Source: Amphibalanus amphitrite (taxonomy: Eukaryota > Arthropoda > Thecostraca > Balanomorpha > Balanidae). Taken from it: a DNA stretch of 64,000 nucleotides. Below are positions 26,046-38,113 of the stretch, piece after piece (positions within the stretch are counted from its first letter, which is position 1; each line of letters begins with the position of its first letter). The stretch is from contig NW_024881837.1 in assembly GCF_019059575.1 (NCBI RefSeq), positions 281,001-345,000 on the forward strand. Direction: 5' to 3'. The notes below the pieces were generated by a model. That model ran no database searches and was not told where the DNA came from. It saw only the letters and a program-made list of their open reading frames with translations. A program made the translations under genes and the position numbers.

Positions 26046-27878
26046 CAGACCTGAGACATTATCAGTTCTTGTTGCAGTTACTTATACACCTCATGTATTT
26101 CAAATTTCCGGACAAAATTTTCGTTTTGGGCAAAATTTTCGATTAAAACACTGAAATAAGTCCATGAAGATGTTTGTTGAAAATAACTTTGATACATATT
26201 TGGTAAGGTTTAGTGCATTTGCTAGAAAACCCGAAGTGATAGTATATAGTAGCAGCGCTGCGTCATAAAATCTGTTTTTGTGACCTACAAATATATGCAT
26301 TGATATTAATCACTCCTTAGTCCTTATCTTCACAAAAATAATCGCTCCCAATCATGCCTGGAACGCGGCAGAGCATTTTTGCTCATTCCATGACCCTGAC
26401 CCAATGGAGTTGTCAACGCGCTCTGCTACCAAAGTGCCGAGCACGGGTTGACAGTTTCTCTCACGCTCTCGATCTGTCAAAGTGTGCATCAATCGTGTTC
26501 CCGCAGTTCCCACACCCTGGACACGAGTCAGCGATTGTCACAAGTCGGCAGGAAACGTTCAGTTGAACAAATTGGCTCCACGGCGCAGTGCCTGACGGGA
26601 CCGGCGCCCCGCACCCGTGCCTCCCTGCCTCGCCGGATCTACTGATAAGACGTGACACTCGAGTTCTACCCCCTGCAGCTGCCTGAGCTGCGGTCCTGCA
26701 GGAATGCACGAGGGAGGAGCAGGCTGGGAGGAGGTGGAGGCGTGCGTGACACCCGCCGATCGGTCAAGGTGACGGTAATTGTTACTTTGCCGAGGTCTAC
26801 ATAGATTACGACAGCGCCAATATAGTAATGGACGACATCCGCCGGAGAAAAAGGCATACGCGTTTCGTATCACGTCCAAATTGAGCGATATAGCGAGTTT
26901 GAACGAGACCTTTTCCTTCACGTTCACCGAGTATTTGTGAAAAAGCCGGTGCTGTACTATTTCCCTCGGCGTTGATTATTGAAACTTGGGAAGCAGGATT
27001 TGTGTCTCCTGTCTATGTATAATACCTTGAGCAGCATCTTAAAAAGAGAGCAGTGATTTAGGCAGAGCTAGATGATAATGCCTTCTTCCTGTTTCCGGGT
27101 GCACCAAGTGGGAGCCCAGGTTCCATCCACTCCCAAGCGTTTGTAAAATTGATGGCTGACAGGGATGGCCTGTGGCTGATGAAGTGAGCCCTGCAAACTC
27201 GGAGCGGCACCGATCAATAGGTCTATGTGACGGTATATTGTATCTATCTACTACAAAACCATTATCGAGAGCATCAGCATCAGCACTCAGCAGCATCAGC
27301 ATCAGCAGCGTATATAGCATTAACTTTGTTATAAAAAGCAGCTCCATGTAAAGCCTCAGCAGCACTGCAAAGCTACAATGTAAATTACTCGCCGTTGCAA
27401 TAGCATATATATGTTTTGCGGGAATACCTTACCGATTGCATTTAATGTAAAAAATAGCCTGATGTCTAAAAGATTCAGAAAAACGCGCCAAAATATGACC
27501 TAAATAGTTCGGTGGTGGAATCCAGGATGCTGTTCACAAGTCTACGGTTTCCTGTACGGACATTGATTTGTGAAGCCCTTGGGGGCGCCGGTGGCGGCCT
27601 GGGGTGGGTTCGGGAGGGGGGAGGGGGTACGTCGGTGGCGGCCCTGAGGCGCGTCCGAGCGAGGGGAATCCTTACACAGACACACGCCCCTACCCTTCCC
27701 CCAACTCCCACCACCCTTGTTCACGGAAGAGACAACCATCGAGCTGGGACGGGCCCCTATCAGACCACACCATGATTTGCAGGACAGTTCAAAAAGGCAA
27801 TGATCATTGATCATACATACATGTATATGGTGCATGCGTAGTCACTAGTCAGCTCCGTATAGTTACCACTTACCAGTA
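26046..27878. other. intergenic, no recognisable gene
   Basis: Includes a short imperfect AGCATCAGC repeat (27268-27312) and a G-rich patch near 27580-27650. The open frames have no recognisable domain. Confidence 0.5.
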
Positions 27879-28141
27879 GCCGTTTTCACGACGGGATATC
27901 TGGCGAAAGCATCTAATTTGACCAAATCTGCACCAAATTTCTTCTACGACAAAAATCTTACTATCATTGATCTATTTCAGTGTTATAAACGAAGATAATG
28001 TCTGATAATTTGAAAAATCAGGTCTGTAAGCATCTGTGCAAACCAAACTGACAATTTATAAGAAACACAATGAACCTAATTTGACCAAATTTGCACCTTA
28101 TCTGCACCAAATGTGTACCAGATGGCCGCCGTGAAAACGGC
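27879..28141 (+). mobile_element. TA-flanked MITE (263 bp)
   Basis: Terminal inverted repeats GCCGTTTTCACGACGG and CCGCCGTGAAAACGGC are flanked by TA at 27877-27878 and 28142-28143. There is no coding capacity. A TA duplication and a short length fit a Tc1/mariner-type non-autonomous element. The interior repeats 'TAATTTGACCAAATCTGCACC'-like blocks near both ends, extending the inverted symmetry. Confidence 0.75.
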
Positions 28142-28143
28142 TA

Positions 28144-30255
28144 ATCTAGTTGGCTAAGAACGGTCAATAAAATATATTATGCACTGAATGACCAATGTTT
28201 GATCTGAAGAGGGTTTTGTGTTTGAATTCGGACCGTGACAACGCCGCGGGGTCGAAACTCACCAAGCCGATGAATGAGCTTGGTCATCTATCGTTTATTG
28301 GTGAATTTTCAAGGTCATTTGTCTTATTAAAGCATCCCGGCACTACCATAACTAATTTGCTCGTTACTAGTATAATCGATCCTCACTGAGTTTTTAGTTT
28401 CCGTCTAAACAATCGAGGCCCCAGCGCAAACTCAGTCCAATGTGTCCGTACACTCCGGTGAATAAACCGTCCATCTGTAAATCGTTCAGGATGATCGGGT
28501 GTTCAAGGCTGGTTCAAGCTGGCAAACAGCGTGTGGTGATCGTTCGGCCAGTGTAGCTGCTGGAAACTGGCGGATAAGGATCACACTGCTACACCAAAGA
28601 GGATCAGACTGTCGTCTTAGTTTATGGATTTACCTACAGTTTGAATGCCTGAGCGCCGGTGAACCAGGCGAGGGATGCACGGGCGATGGGTTCGTGGTGT
28701 CACTTGCAGCAAGTTCACTTAGCGAGGCGCCGGGACTGCAGGGCCACAACCACCCACTTGTCCATTCGGGTAAAATCTCATTTTTATCAAACACTAGTTA
28801 GAGTATAATGTTAAAGTATAGTTAAAGTATACCTACCTGTTTTGCATGTCATCACTTGTGTATCGTCTTCGAGTATTTTCGTATTTCAAACCAGTGAACA
28901 AGGCTACTCAATAAAGCCTAAATATTTTTTAAAACAATTTTTGTACTTCAGTGTAGCCCGAAACGAATACGAAATATAATCATTTACATGAGGAAGATTG
29001 GAAATGACACTTCGTCAAAATAATGGTGTTAATTAACCACTTAGCAAACACCTCAACGTTTTAAGTTCATTAATGAAAGTACGGGATAAACAACACTACG
29101 CTGGCTCCCGATGATGAAAGATGTTTTGATGACAGAGAGTAAGTCATTTCCTTTGAATGAATATCTCGAGATTGCCATTGATATGAAGGCACGCAATGGC
29201 CTTGAAATAACGACCGAGTGACAAAGCAATGCAGCGGATGTAGAGTGCGCCGCTCAGGCGCTGTGCCCCGGATGTGTAGCGTGCCTTTGTGGCGTGATGT
29301 GCCACCATCAGACGCAATATATCAAGGTCACGATCGTTCGCTTACTCATATGCGGGCGACGTCTCTGGTCAAGGGCAAGGACAAGATTCAGGCGGTGTAC
29401 GTCGCCCTCCAATCGCAGATCAGTGGGATGTGGGTTGAAGCTGCCATTTTACGTGAGCCTGAATTGTAAACCGGAACCATTTGACACGGGACACCAAACA
29501 GTTCAATCAGAAAACGGTGTTGGTATTCGTAAGTTGATGTGACCGCAGGCGGCATCATAGGGTGTCGCGTGCCAGCCGACACGATTACCAGTGCTGCCAT
29601 TGATTATGGCTGGAATAAGACATTGACCTTACTCTAAATCCTTTGAAGACAGTCATCATCGAGCGGTCGGTCCGTGCTCCGATATGAGCATCCAAGAGAA
29701 TAGCGAGAGAGATGTCATAGCATAACTTCAGTTCACCAAACCCATAGCGTTCCATAGCGATAAGTATTGGAAAGAGCAGTAGTAGGTTGTCGCAGTCTTT
29801 TGCAAGTACCTAATTAATCTTCTGCTTCCATTGTAAGGCAGCATTATGAAATGAATATATTCGGGGCGAGTGGATATTTTGCAGCGATACTTTCCTTCAG
29901 GCATGGTACCTGATTTTGTTATCTACCTACCCGACATGGCATGTTCTAGCACCTAACTGACACAAAACGACAGATCGTCGGTACTCTTGTTTCTTGAGAG
30001 GAGCCATGAAAACAGGCTATGCAGCAACACACGGCATTTTAATTTATACACAATTTGACTGAATCGGGCACTAGGTACCGTATACCGTGTACCGTGAGAG
30101 TGCCGTAATCAATCACACAGCTCCCCATTTTCAACCAATTTTCAACCATACAGGTGAGGTCTTGACGGCGCGCAACGCGAGCAGAGAACACTGTCAACTG
30201 GGTTTGGTCAGGATCATATTTTAGCTGTAGACACGGCGCTGGCTTTAGGCAGATA
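28144..30255. other. intergenic, no recognisable gene
   Basis: Mixed sequence flanking the first LTR retrotransposon. No domain-bearing frame, RNA gene or clear repeat was seen. Confidence 0.5.
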
Positions 30256-30260
30256 CCTTG

Positions 30261-30454
30261 TGTAGTGTTTCCCGATTAGAATTAAGCGTTTCGTTTGTAC
30301 CGAGTACTATCGCCAGTGGGTACTTGTTTCTCTATTACGTGCTCCTCTATTGGCCGCCATACTGGCAATGCTGAGCGAGAATACAGTTTAGTGACGAGTG
30401 GTGGCGCGGCGTGTGGGACCTGGCGGTGCGGCTGAAGCGAGAGGAAACGCTATA
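30261..30454 (+). repeat. 5' LTR of element 1 (194 bp)
   Basis: Runs from TGTAGTGTTTCCCG to GAAACGCTATA and matches 34783-34976 base for base by eye. The end is TATA rather than the usual CA; the boundary is set by the last base shared by both LTRs. Confidence 0.93.
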
Positions 30455-30458
30455 TTTC

Positions 30459-30470
30459 TGGCGACGAGAT
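30459..30470 (+). promoter_or_regulatory. candidate primer-binding site of element 1
   Basis: TGGCGACGAGAT begins 4 bases after the 5' LTR, with the TGG expected opposite a tRNA 3' CCA, and it abuts the gag ATG. The tRNA was not identified. Confidence 0.5.
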
Positions 30471-33400
30471 ATGAACCTCGACGGGCTTAGGCCGCCTTCA
30501 GCCTTTTTACCCACTCCGGGTAAACCAGTTGTACCGTGGGAGACATGGAAGCTACGTTTTAATACTTACCTGCTAGCGACGGGCGGTGACGCATTCGCCG
30601 CAGAGCGGAAGCGAGCTATTCTTTTGCATTGTTTAGGCGAGGAGGGCCAGCGCATCCAGGAGACGCTTCCTCCAGCCGTGAAGATGGAAGGAGACGATGC
30701 CTTCACGTTGACCCTACGCCAGCTGGACACATTTTTTATCCCACGAGTGAATGCCATTGTCGAACGCTTTTCATTTCGACAACGAGCGCAGCTGCCGCAG
30801 GAGTCTACCGCAGAGTATGTATCAGTGTTGCGAGGTCTGGCAGTAAACTGTAAGTTTGGCAGTATGACTGATGATATGATCCGCGACATGGTGGTGGAAA
30901 AGACGATCCACCCACGCCTGCGAGAGAAGTTGCTCCAAGATGCAGAGCTCACGTTGGACAGGACGCTCGCTACAGCCGACGCATATGAGAGGGCCCTCCG
31001 TGAATCGGCAGTAATGGCGGGCCAGCAATCTTCTGCTCCAGTCGTCGCCAAGGTGTCCCACCCTCGTCAACCGAAGAAAGTCAAGGCACACAGCGGACTG
31101 CCTGAACGTCAGGCCCCATGTACCAACTGTGGTAGATCGTCACATCGAACCGGCTCCAAGGACTGTCCGGCTCGAGGTCGCAGCTGCAGCTCGTGCGGCC
31201 TGCGGGGGCACTTCGCTGCAGTCTGCAGGTCAAGCGCCTCCGCTTCAACCGCAGCTGCCGCCCCACGACGCCTGAAGGACACAGTTAAGGAGGCTACCGT
31301 GCTGAAGGTCAGTGACTCCCCTCAGAAGGTGCTCTGTCCTGTCACGCTCTCTGTGGGTGACATTCAGCACTCGGTCGACATCCAGGTCGACACTGGAGCT
31401 ACCTGTTCACTTTTGTCTCTTCAGTACGCCCGAGATCTCTTCAAGGGGAAGGAGTTTCAGCCGAGTAGCTCCAGGCTTTTCGGGTTTGGCAGGAAGCCAG
31501 TACCAGTAGCAGGAACACTCCCTGTGACTGTCACGTTTGGTGATAAGTGTGCTGACGCCCAGTTCTTCCTGGTAGAGACGCCATCGACCGAGGCCATCAT
31601 GGGTCTCGATCTGATCCAGCAGCTGGGCCTGACGCTTCACCCGGCGTCTGGACAGATCTTCAGTGTGGAGCTCCAGTCCGAGCAGCTCCCAGCCATCGAG
31701 GGCTACACGCACAAGATCATCCTCAGGCCGAACGCCCGGCCTACTGCCTACAGACTGCGTCGTCTGCCGTTGGCAGTGAGGGAAGAAGTCAGTGCTGAGC
31801 TCCAGCGCCTGCTGGACGCTGACATCATCGAGCGTGTGGACGCCTCTGAGTGGGTGAGTCCACTGGTGGTTTCGAGAAAACCGTCAGGCCAGATCCGACT
31901 GTGTGTTGATCTGCGTGGGCCTAACTCACAGATTGTTGCTGAGGTGCACCCGCTCCCTACCATAGAGGAGCTTCAGTCTCGACTCCTCGGATCTGTCTAT
32001 AGCAAGATAGACCTTCGGTCAGCTTACCATCAACTTGAGCTTCACTCTGACAGCCGTGATGTAACCGCTTTCATCACCCACGAGGGCCTCATGCGCTTCA
32101 AGCGTGTCCCTTTCGGACTCGTCTCAGCTGGCAGTGCCTTCCAGCACCTGTTGGATGACCTGCTGCACGGTATTCCAGGATGCGGACATTATCTGGACGA
32201 CATCCTCGTCTCCGGATCCAGTCAGGCTGAGCACGACCAGCGTCTCCAGGCGGTGCTCGACCGTCTCCGAGCAGCACGCGTCACAGTCAACCACGCCAAG
32301 TCGTCCTTCAGCCAGAAGGAAGTCGACTTCTGCGGACACCGGATGTCTGCAACAGGAGTGACGCCGACTGCCTCGACAGTGCAGGCCGTCACGGAGGCCC
32401 CGCGCCCAGAGTCTCTGAAGGATCTCCGCAGTTTCCTGGGACTCACCGGCTGGTTCAGTCGCTTCATCAGCGGCTATGCCGAGGTGGTTCGACCCATGGC
32501 TAGCCTGCTGAAGAAGGACACACCCTTCGAGTGGACTCCATCCGTCGAACGGAGTTTTCAGCGCATCAAGCAGCTGGTGGCCGGCCAGCCGGTGCTGAAG
32601 CCGTTCCAGCCCGAGCTGCCGACCATCGTGACGTCAGACGCCTCGGACCGTGGCGCGGGCGCCGTCCTCTCCCAGATACAGGAAGACGGCTTCGAGCATC
32701 CTGTCGCCTTCTGGTCCCGCAGCTTCACCGACGCGGAGCGCCGCTACTCGGTCTCCGAGCGCGAGGCGCTCAGCGCCGTCCAGGCCGTGGAGAGGTGGAA
32801 GGTGTACCTGTGGGGGAGGAACTTCACTCTCCGCACCGACCACTCCGCTCTCACCACGCTGCTCTCTCCCAAGTTCTCGGGTAGAGCGGGAGCGCGCGTC
32901 GCGCGCTGGCAGGCGCGGCTCCTCCCGTACGCCTACGACGTGGTGTACGTCCCGGGACACCGCATCCCAGCGGCCGACGCGCTGTCCCGGCTTCCCCTGC
33001 CGGACACCGGGCCAGCAGAGGAGGATGATGAAGTCATCGCCCTGGTGACCGACGATGCAGCCGACGTGATCTCCGAAGATGACGTCAGAGAAGCGTCCCT
33101 GTTGGACGACACGCTGGAGCGGCTGCGGTCCGTCATCGCTGCCGGCTGGCCGGACTCGGCACGGAACTGCCCGCCCGACCTGCGGCCGTTCTTCCACGTC
33201 CGACACGAACTGCACGTGCGCCGTGACGCCGTGGTCATCCGTGGAGCGGACAGAGTGGTCGTGCCGGCCGCACTGACCGACCGGTACCTGCAGCTGGCTC
33301 ACCGCGCTCACGACGGCATCGTCAGGATGAAACAGCTTCTCCGAAGTCTGTGCTGGTGGCCTGGAGTCGACCGTGCCGTGACAGAGGTCGTCAAGGCGTG

Positions 33401-34679
33401 CGACCTGTGCCAGCAGAGCGACAAAGTGCTGTCACAGAAGGTTCGACCTGCGCCGCTGCAGCCAGTCCCGCTTCCCACAAGGCCGTGGTCGAAGCTGGGT
33501 GTAGATATCGTGGGACCTATCGCCGGAGTTCCCCAGTCTGCACGCTATGCAGTCACCCTCACGGACTACTACAGCAAGTGGGTGGAGGTGGGACTCTGTG
33601 CGAAAGTCGAGACAAGTGACATCATCAGGATTCTGTCTGTGATCTGGGCCCGCGAAGGATATCCTGAGGAGATCGCAACGGACAACGGGCCCCAGTTCAT
33701 CAGCCGCGACTTCGAGACTTATCTACAGCAGAGGAAGATCAAGCATCTGAAGTCGTCTGTGTACTGGCCGAGGGGCAACGCCGCCGTGGAGCGATTCAAC
33801 CGATCGTTCAAGTCCTGGGTCCAGGCGGCCGCACAGCAGAGCCAAGTTCCGTTCCAGGCCTACCTGCAGGGCCGACTGGCGCGCTACCGTGCCACGCCGC
33901 ACTGCACCACCGGTGTATCGCCGTCTGAGCTGCTACACGGCAGGAAGATGAGGCTGGACCTGCCGGTGTTCGACGACTACTGCGTCACCTCTGATGTGGC
34001 ACGACGGGTCGTCAAGCAGCAGCGCCGCAACCGTCGCCACTACGACAGCCGGCACCGGGCGCGGCCGACCGAGATCGCTGTGGGCGACACGGTCTGCGTC
34101 CGCCAGCCCGGTCACGTCCAGAAGAAGGGCGCCAAGTTCAGCAAGCCGCTCCGCGTCGTCAGCCGTCACGGACCCGCTACGTTCGGTCTCTCCGACGGTT
34201 CGCGTTGGAACGTGGCTCACCTGGCCAGGAGGGAGATCGGCGCCGCCCCGTCGACGCCGACTCTGCCGGTCAGCACTGAAGCTGTTCCTGCGCCGCCGCC
34301 GCCGCCGTCTCCGCCGCCTGTGGTCGCGGCGGCCCCGGCATCGTCCGTGTCGTCTCCAGCGGCTCCTGTGTCTTCACCGCCGGCCGGTGCGGCCGCACCT
34401 CGCGATCCGCTGACCGGCGAACCGACCGCCTGCGCGCCGGCGCCGCCGGTCGGTGCGGCCCTGGGCCCGCTACCGAGCGAGCTACCGAGCGCGACCGAGA
34501 TCGTGGCGTCCCCGTGTCCGCCGGCGCCACCTGTACTAGCGCCACCTATCGATCCGGTTAACCGAGTGGACCCTCGGGTCAGTGATCGTGGACTACCTGC
34601 CTCTAACCGCAGTGACCGCGAACTTACCGCGTCGTCGCGAGGCCGTCGTAGGTTTAAGCCGACTCGCTTGGACCTGTGA
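30471..34679 (+). CDS. Gag-Pol polyprotein of element 1 (1402 aa)
   Basis: One frame encodes all proteins needed for retrotransposition. I start at ATG 30471 because the longer frame begins at a non-ATG codon inside the LTR. Domains by approximate residue: Gag 1-200; two CCHC-type knuckles 217-251 (CTNCGRSSHRTGSKDC and CSSCGLRGHFAAVC); aspartic protease with DTGA near 305; reverse transcriptase with YLDD near 573, where YxDD is usual; RNase H from about 719 (TSDASDRGAGA); integrase HHCC finger 943-980 and catalytic D about 1010, D about 1070, E about 1105; a chromatin-side GPY/F-like region; a proline/alanine-rich tail. No stop or frameshift separates gag from pol. Every catalytic motif I checked is present. 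Confidence 0.95.
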   Translation: MNLDGLRPPSAFLPTPGKPVVPWETWKLRFNTYLLATGGDAFAAERKRAILLHCLGEEGQRIQETLPPAVKMEGDDAFTLTLRQLDTFFIPRVNAIVERFSFRQRAQLPQESTAEYVSVLRGLAVNCKFGSMTDDMIRDMVVEKTIHPRLREKLLQDAELTLDRTLATADAYERALRESAVMAGQQSSAPVVAKVSHPRQPKKVKAHSGLPERQAPCTNCGRSSHRTGSKDCPARGRSCSSCGLRGHFAAVCRSSASASTAAAAPRRLKDTVKEATVLKVSDSPQKVLCPVTLSVGDIQHSVDIQVDTGATCSLLSLQYARDLFKGKEFQPSSSRLFGFGRKPVPVAGTLPVTVTFGDKCADAQFFLVETPSTEAIMGLDLIQQLGLTLHPASGQIFSVELQSEQLPAIEGYTHKIILRPNARPTAYRLRRLPLAVREEVSAELQRLLDADIIERVDASEWVSPLVVSRKPSGQIRLCVDLRGPNSQIVAEVHPLPTIEELQSRLLGSVYSKIDLRSAYHQLELHSDSRDVTAFITHEGLMRFKRVPFGLVSAGSAFQHLLDDLLHGIPGCGHYLDDILVSGSSQAEHDQRLQAVLDRLRAARVTVNHAKSSFSQKEVDFCGHRMSATGVTPTASTVQAVTEAPRPESLKDLRSFLGLTGWFSRFISGYAEVVRPMASLLKKDTPFEWTPSVERSFQRIKQLVAGQPVLKPFQPELPTIVTSDASDRGAGAVLSQIQEDGFEHPVAFWSRSFTDAERRYSVSEREALSAVQAVERWKVYLWGRNFTLRTDHSALTTLLSPKFSGRAGARVARWQARLLPYAYDVVYVPGHRIPAADALSRLPLPDTGPAEEDDEVIALVTDDAADVISEDDVREASLLDDTLERLRSVIAAGWPDSARNCPPDLRPFFHVRHELHVRRDAVVIRGADRVVVPAALTDRYLQLAHRAHDGIVRMKQLLRSLCWWPGVDRAVTEVVKACDLCQQSDKVLSQKVRPAPLQPVPLPTRPWSKLGVDIVGPIAGVPQSARYAVTLTDYYSKWVEVGLCAKVETSDIIRILSVIWAREGYPEEIATDNGPQFISRDFETYLQQRKIKHLKSSVYWPRGNAAVERFNRSFKSWVQAAAQQSQVPFQAYLQGRLARYRATPHCTTGVSPSELLHGRKMRLDLPVFDDYCVTSDVARRVVKQQRRNRRHYDSRHRARPTEIAVGDTVCVRQPGHVQKKGAKFSKPLRVVSRHGPATFGLSDGSRWNVAHLARREIGAAPSTPTLPVSTEAVPAPPPPPSPPPVVAAAPASSVSSPAAPVSSPPAGAAAPRDPLTGEPTACAPAPPVGAALGPLPSELPSATEIVASPCPPAPPVLAPPIDPVNRVDPRVSDRGLPASNRSDRELTASSRGRRRFKPTRLDL

Positions 34680-34758
34680 TTGTGTTCTCCAGCTGAACTC
34701 GTGTGTGATTGTTCTCCAGCTGAACTCGTGTGTGATTGTTATCCAGCTGAACTCGTGG
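34678..34758 (+). repeat. three tandem 27-bp units after the element 1 stop codon
   Basis: The unit CTCCAGCTGAACTCGTGTGTGATTGT-like occurs three times directly after the gag-pol stop and before the polypurine tract, with small differences in the third. It is a 3' untranslated feature of the element. Confidence 0.75.
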
Positions 34759-34770
34759 AGTTTAAGTTTA

Positions 34771-34782
34771 AGTGCGGGGGGA
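34771..34782 (+). promoter_or_regulatory. polypurine tract of element 1
   Basis: AGTGCGGGGGGA immediately precedes the 3' LTR, the expected site of plus-strand priming. Confidence 0.75.
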
Positions 34783-34976
34783 TGTAGTGTTTCCCGATTA
34801 GAATTAAGCGTTTCGTTTGTACCGAGTACTATCGCCAGTGGGTACTTGTTTCTCTATTACGTGCTCCTCTATTGGCCGCCATACTGGCAATGCTGAGCGA
34901 GAATACAGTTTAGTGACGAGTGGTGGCGCGGCGTGTGGGACCTGGCGGTGCGGCTGAAGCGAGAGGAAACGCTATA
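34783..34976 (+). repeat. 3' LTR of element 1 (194 bp)
   Basis: Same sequence as 30261-30454. It is followed directly by the CCTTG target duplication. Confidence 0.93.
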
Positions 34977-34981
34977 CCTTG

Positions 34982-37686
34982 CACTTACATAGGCATAGGC
35001 ACACTGTTTTTGCAGATAGGTACCTATACTGTTTGACCTCAAAAGACACCGGTCCAGTTCCTGCTCAGAGCAGGAGGAAGGATAGTGTCACCAAGAAATA
35101 TGCCGAAAGCAGTGCCATGATTTAATCGCTCCTCTTAGACAGGGAAAATAGAGCAAGGAAGTCAGCAGTGAGCGAGCTGGCGAGGACCGAGAGCAAGGGA
35201 GCAATTTTGTTGACAGCGCCCCCTACAATAGAGAGGAAATTTCCTAGTTCCTTGTTCACGCATACATTCATACCGAGCTGAAATTAGGACTTTGTGGCCA
35301 GCGTGGCAAAGGTAAATTCTAGGTTTGAGCGTCTATTCTCGACAGAGTGATGTTTATAGGCCTGCACATACCTACAACAGTCACCACTTGTTTCACTGTC
35401 ACTACTTTCTCATTTGTTGGTCAGTTTTGCAACACTGAAGTCTGAATGTCATCAAACCTATGATGCCAATGAATGCCATCAAAAGGTCAACCATAAACTG
35501 GCCACTGGGCGGGACTCTTGCTGACAAAAAAAAAAAACTGAAGACATGGGCAGTCGGAGTAACGTGCAAAGACACTAAACCAGACAGTTTTACTGTATAG
35601 CATCATTCATTAGGTACGATATGGGCGGAAATATTTCAAACAATACCCAGACGATTTATCTGAACAAATAATAAATTTGGCGGACATATTTTATTTCGAC
35701 ATTTCATGGGTTCCGACACACACACAATACACATTGCATTCTCACAATATATGGCAAACGTGTACGTACCATTAAATCACTTAAGCCATTATATATCTAT
35801 TACACATTCATGTCCAAGCAAACAGAAATAAAACGCTGTGTTGCACGATAAATCATATAACAATGTCGCGGCCGTCAGGACGAGGTAAACAAACATTGCC
35901 CCTCAGCAATCAGCATACACCCAATGCAAGCGAGTCACCAAAATCGTCACACAAGTTCTCCTAAGTTTTTTTTTTATAAGACCTCCTTCCTTTTGTGACG
36001 ATTCATGACACCAGACATGCTACTTTATATACGTCCAGAACCATGTCACCTAGGCAGCATCATTGTACTTCTCCAGTGAAGTCACCTGACACGAGAACAT
36101 TAAGTTTGAGTGCCTCGTATGCCCTGCATAGCGGTAACTTTCTATTATGCCATCGAGTACGGTTATCATTTCGGCATACAAAACAATAGGAAGCTTGCAA
36201 GAAGGCGGCGAAATCGAACGGTATTTTCATTCATTTCATAAAACGTGACCGGGAAGAAAAACGGTTACGTCGGAAACCTAAATAGGGCAATACGAGTATA
36301 TGTTTTTTTCTAAAATAGAAAATAGCATAACCCAGCACAAAGTGATAATTGCACAGTTCCGACGTTCGATGCCCAAGATAAAAGGTGAACATTAACGATT
36401 TTATCGATTGCAAATCTCCTTATTGACAGCCTGGGGCAAAAACTAATCAACGAAATACACGGAAATTAATAACTATTATCAAGTAACCGCTACGTTATTC
36501 CGGTAAAGTTCTGATTGCTAATTTACCTTCCGGAAAACAAACAAAATCACATCGTTAACAGATAACTGGCCAACGTTTCCTCAACAATACTTCATCTAAC
36601 ACCGACGGAATGTATCTCACAATACCGTATCTCAGACAAGTCGTGTCAATAACAGTTTACAGACGAGAAAACTAAACAGACGATTTTTCGAAATGCTCTG
36701 CTATACAGCGAGTATTAGAAAATGTTTTGCTGAATAACTTTCAGTAGCAATTTACCTACCTGTAGTGATATTTCTCAATATAGACCACCTAAGATCTCAC
36801 AAGGATCTTTCCAATAACTATCATGAAAACATACACATACGCACTCGCCGTATTAATTGTTTTAAAAACAATTTTCATAAAATGATTTGAAATTGCTCAT
36901 ACTAGGAGCAATATCTTGAAGACATTTTATCCAACGAAAAATAAAACAAAATCATATCCAGCGAAAAAAACAGTAAAATTACTAAATCTTAATAAAACAG
37001 CTAACAAGAACAATAAGGCAAAGCGTGCAGGTAAGTTGATTGCGACTACACTTGTTGGCGTTTTCATGGGTGCATTCACATATGAAAGTCGTTTGACTCT
37101 GATCACGGCATGACCCGCCGTTCGTTGTATCCTGCAATAGTGAGCCTTTGATACGCACACTGCCCGAACATGATAATGATTATGCAATTGTGAGCCATGC
37201 CTCATCAGATCCACCGCGGCATATTCTACTCCTAACCTAGGGCACTATGATGCTCTAAACGATACACCAACATTTCCACGCTTCCACCTACAAACTAATC
37301 ACCACATAGCTCGTCTATCCATTCCCAGAGATTACCATGTTGTGGCACGATGAAGCATGCGTCCCTGATAAGCTTCTGTATGGCTCAAATAAAACCTCAC
37401 TGGTGAGCGACCAAAGCAGCCTGAGCGCCCTTTTCACCCCATTAAAAATTGCACTGAAAGCTCCTCGGCTCGATGCATGTGGGGGCTGACTTAGATTTGT
37501 GACACAAGAACCGATGGCTTCGTGGATGCACACGAGGCTTCCAAATCCCCACACAGCTATTCTAACACCCTGAAATATCGCAAAGCACATTTCACCAACG
37601 CAGATCACCTGGTTCAAACTGGCGTGACCTTTGCACATTCGCTTCCCTTCACTTGAGATGACCGGATCACTCACGCTCGGCGTCTT
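34982..37686. other. intergenic and probable 3' UTR of the tyrosine kinase
   Basis: AT-rich. The part next to 37686 is probably 3' UTR of the minus-strand kinase; open frames there continue the GC content of the last exon but show no domain. Nothing else was recognised. Confidence 0.5.
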
Positions 37687-38113
37687 TCACAGAGTAGTGA
37701 CCTGTAATGGCCCATTATCCCCCGCAGGCCGATGATCCAGCACCACATATTTCGTCGCATAGCCGTTGATGCCAGAGCGCAGCACCGGAGTGTCTGGCGG
37801 CGTCACTGGGGGCGTCACAGGCGTCACGGGAGTCACGGACCGCTCCAGTAGGTGGCGCGCCTCAGCCGGCTCCGAATGTTCGTGTGACTGTGCGCGCTGT
37901 GCTGGAGGTCGGGGTCGGCTGGTGGCCGGTCGTCCACAGCGACGTCCGTCTGCCAGCAGACTCTCTGCGCCGTTCAGTTGGACCACCGACAGGGGCTCGT
38001 CCAGACAGCGGGAAATGAGACGAGGGTGCTGCACGCCCAGCACCTCGACCAGCCGACGCGCCTCGGGACGGTCGTCCGGGTCAAACGACCAGCAGGCCTC
38101 CAGAAGCTCAGCA
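37687..38113 (-). CDS. receptor tyrosine kinase, last exon (end of kinase domain and C-tail)
   Basis: The minus-strand acceptor CTCCCTCCAG precedes TGCTGAGC; the first base completes a codon split with the previous exon. It encodes the closing helices of the kinase domain (LLEACWSFDPDDRPEARRLV, the CW...RP signature) and then a cytoplasmic tail of about 110 residues with a Thr-Pro-rich repeat (VTPVTPVTPPVTPPDTP), ending at the stop codon whose last base is 37687. Tail tyrosine in NGYATKYVVLDH could be a docking site, which is inference only. The five recognised exons total 1059 nt in consistent phase (352 residues). Confidence 0.85.

Larger units (their letters stand above)
30261..34976 (+). 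mobile_element. intact Ty3/gypsy-type LTR retrotransposon (element 1)
   Basis: 4716-bp element with two 194-bp LTRs that I read as identical, a 5-bp target duplication CCTTG (30256-30260 and 34977-34981), a candidate primer-binding site, a polypurine tract and one uninterrupted gag-pol frame. Identical LTRs and an open frame indicate very recent insertion and possibly a still-active family. Domain order protease-RT-RNase H-integrase places it in Ty3/gypsy rather than Ty1/copia. No env-like frame is present. Confidence 0.95.

Noticed and set aside
32634-33311. Minus-strand and alternate-frame ORFs within element 1 pol
   Set aside because: Shadows of the 1402-residue gag-pol frame with strong GC3 bias.
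37315-37674. 119-residue minus-strand frame after the kinase stop
   Set aside because: It follows the stop on the same strand without splice support or domain and is most likely 3' UTR.
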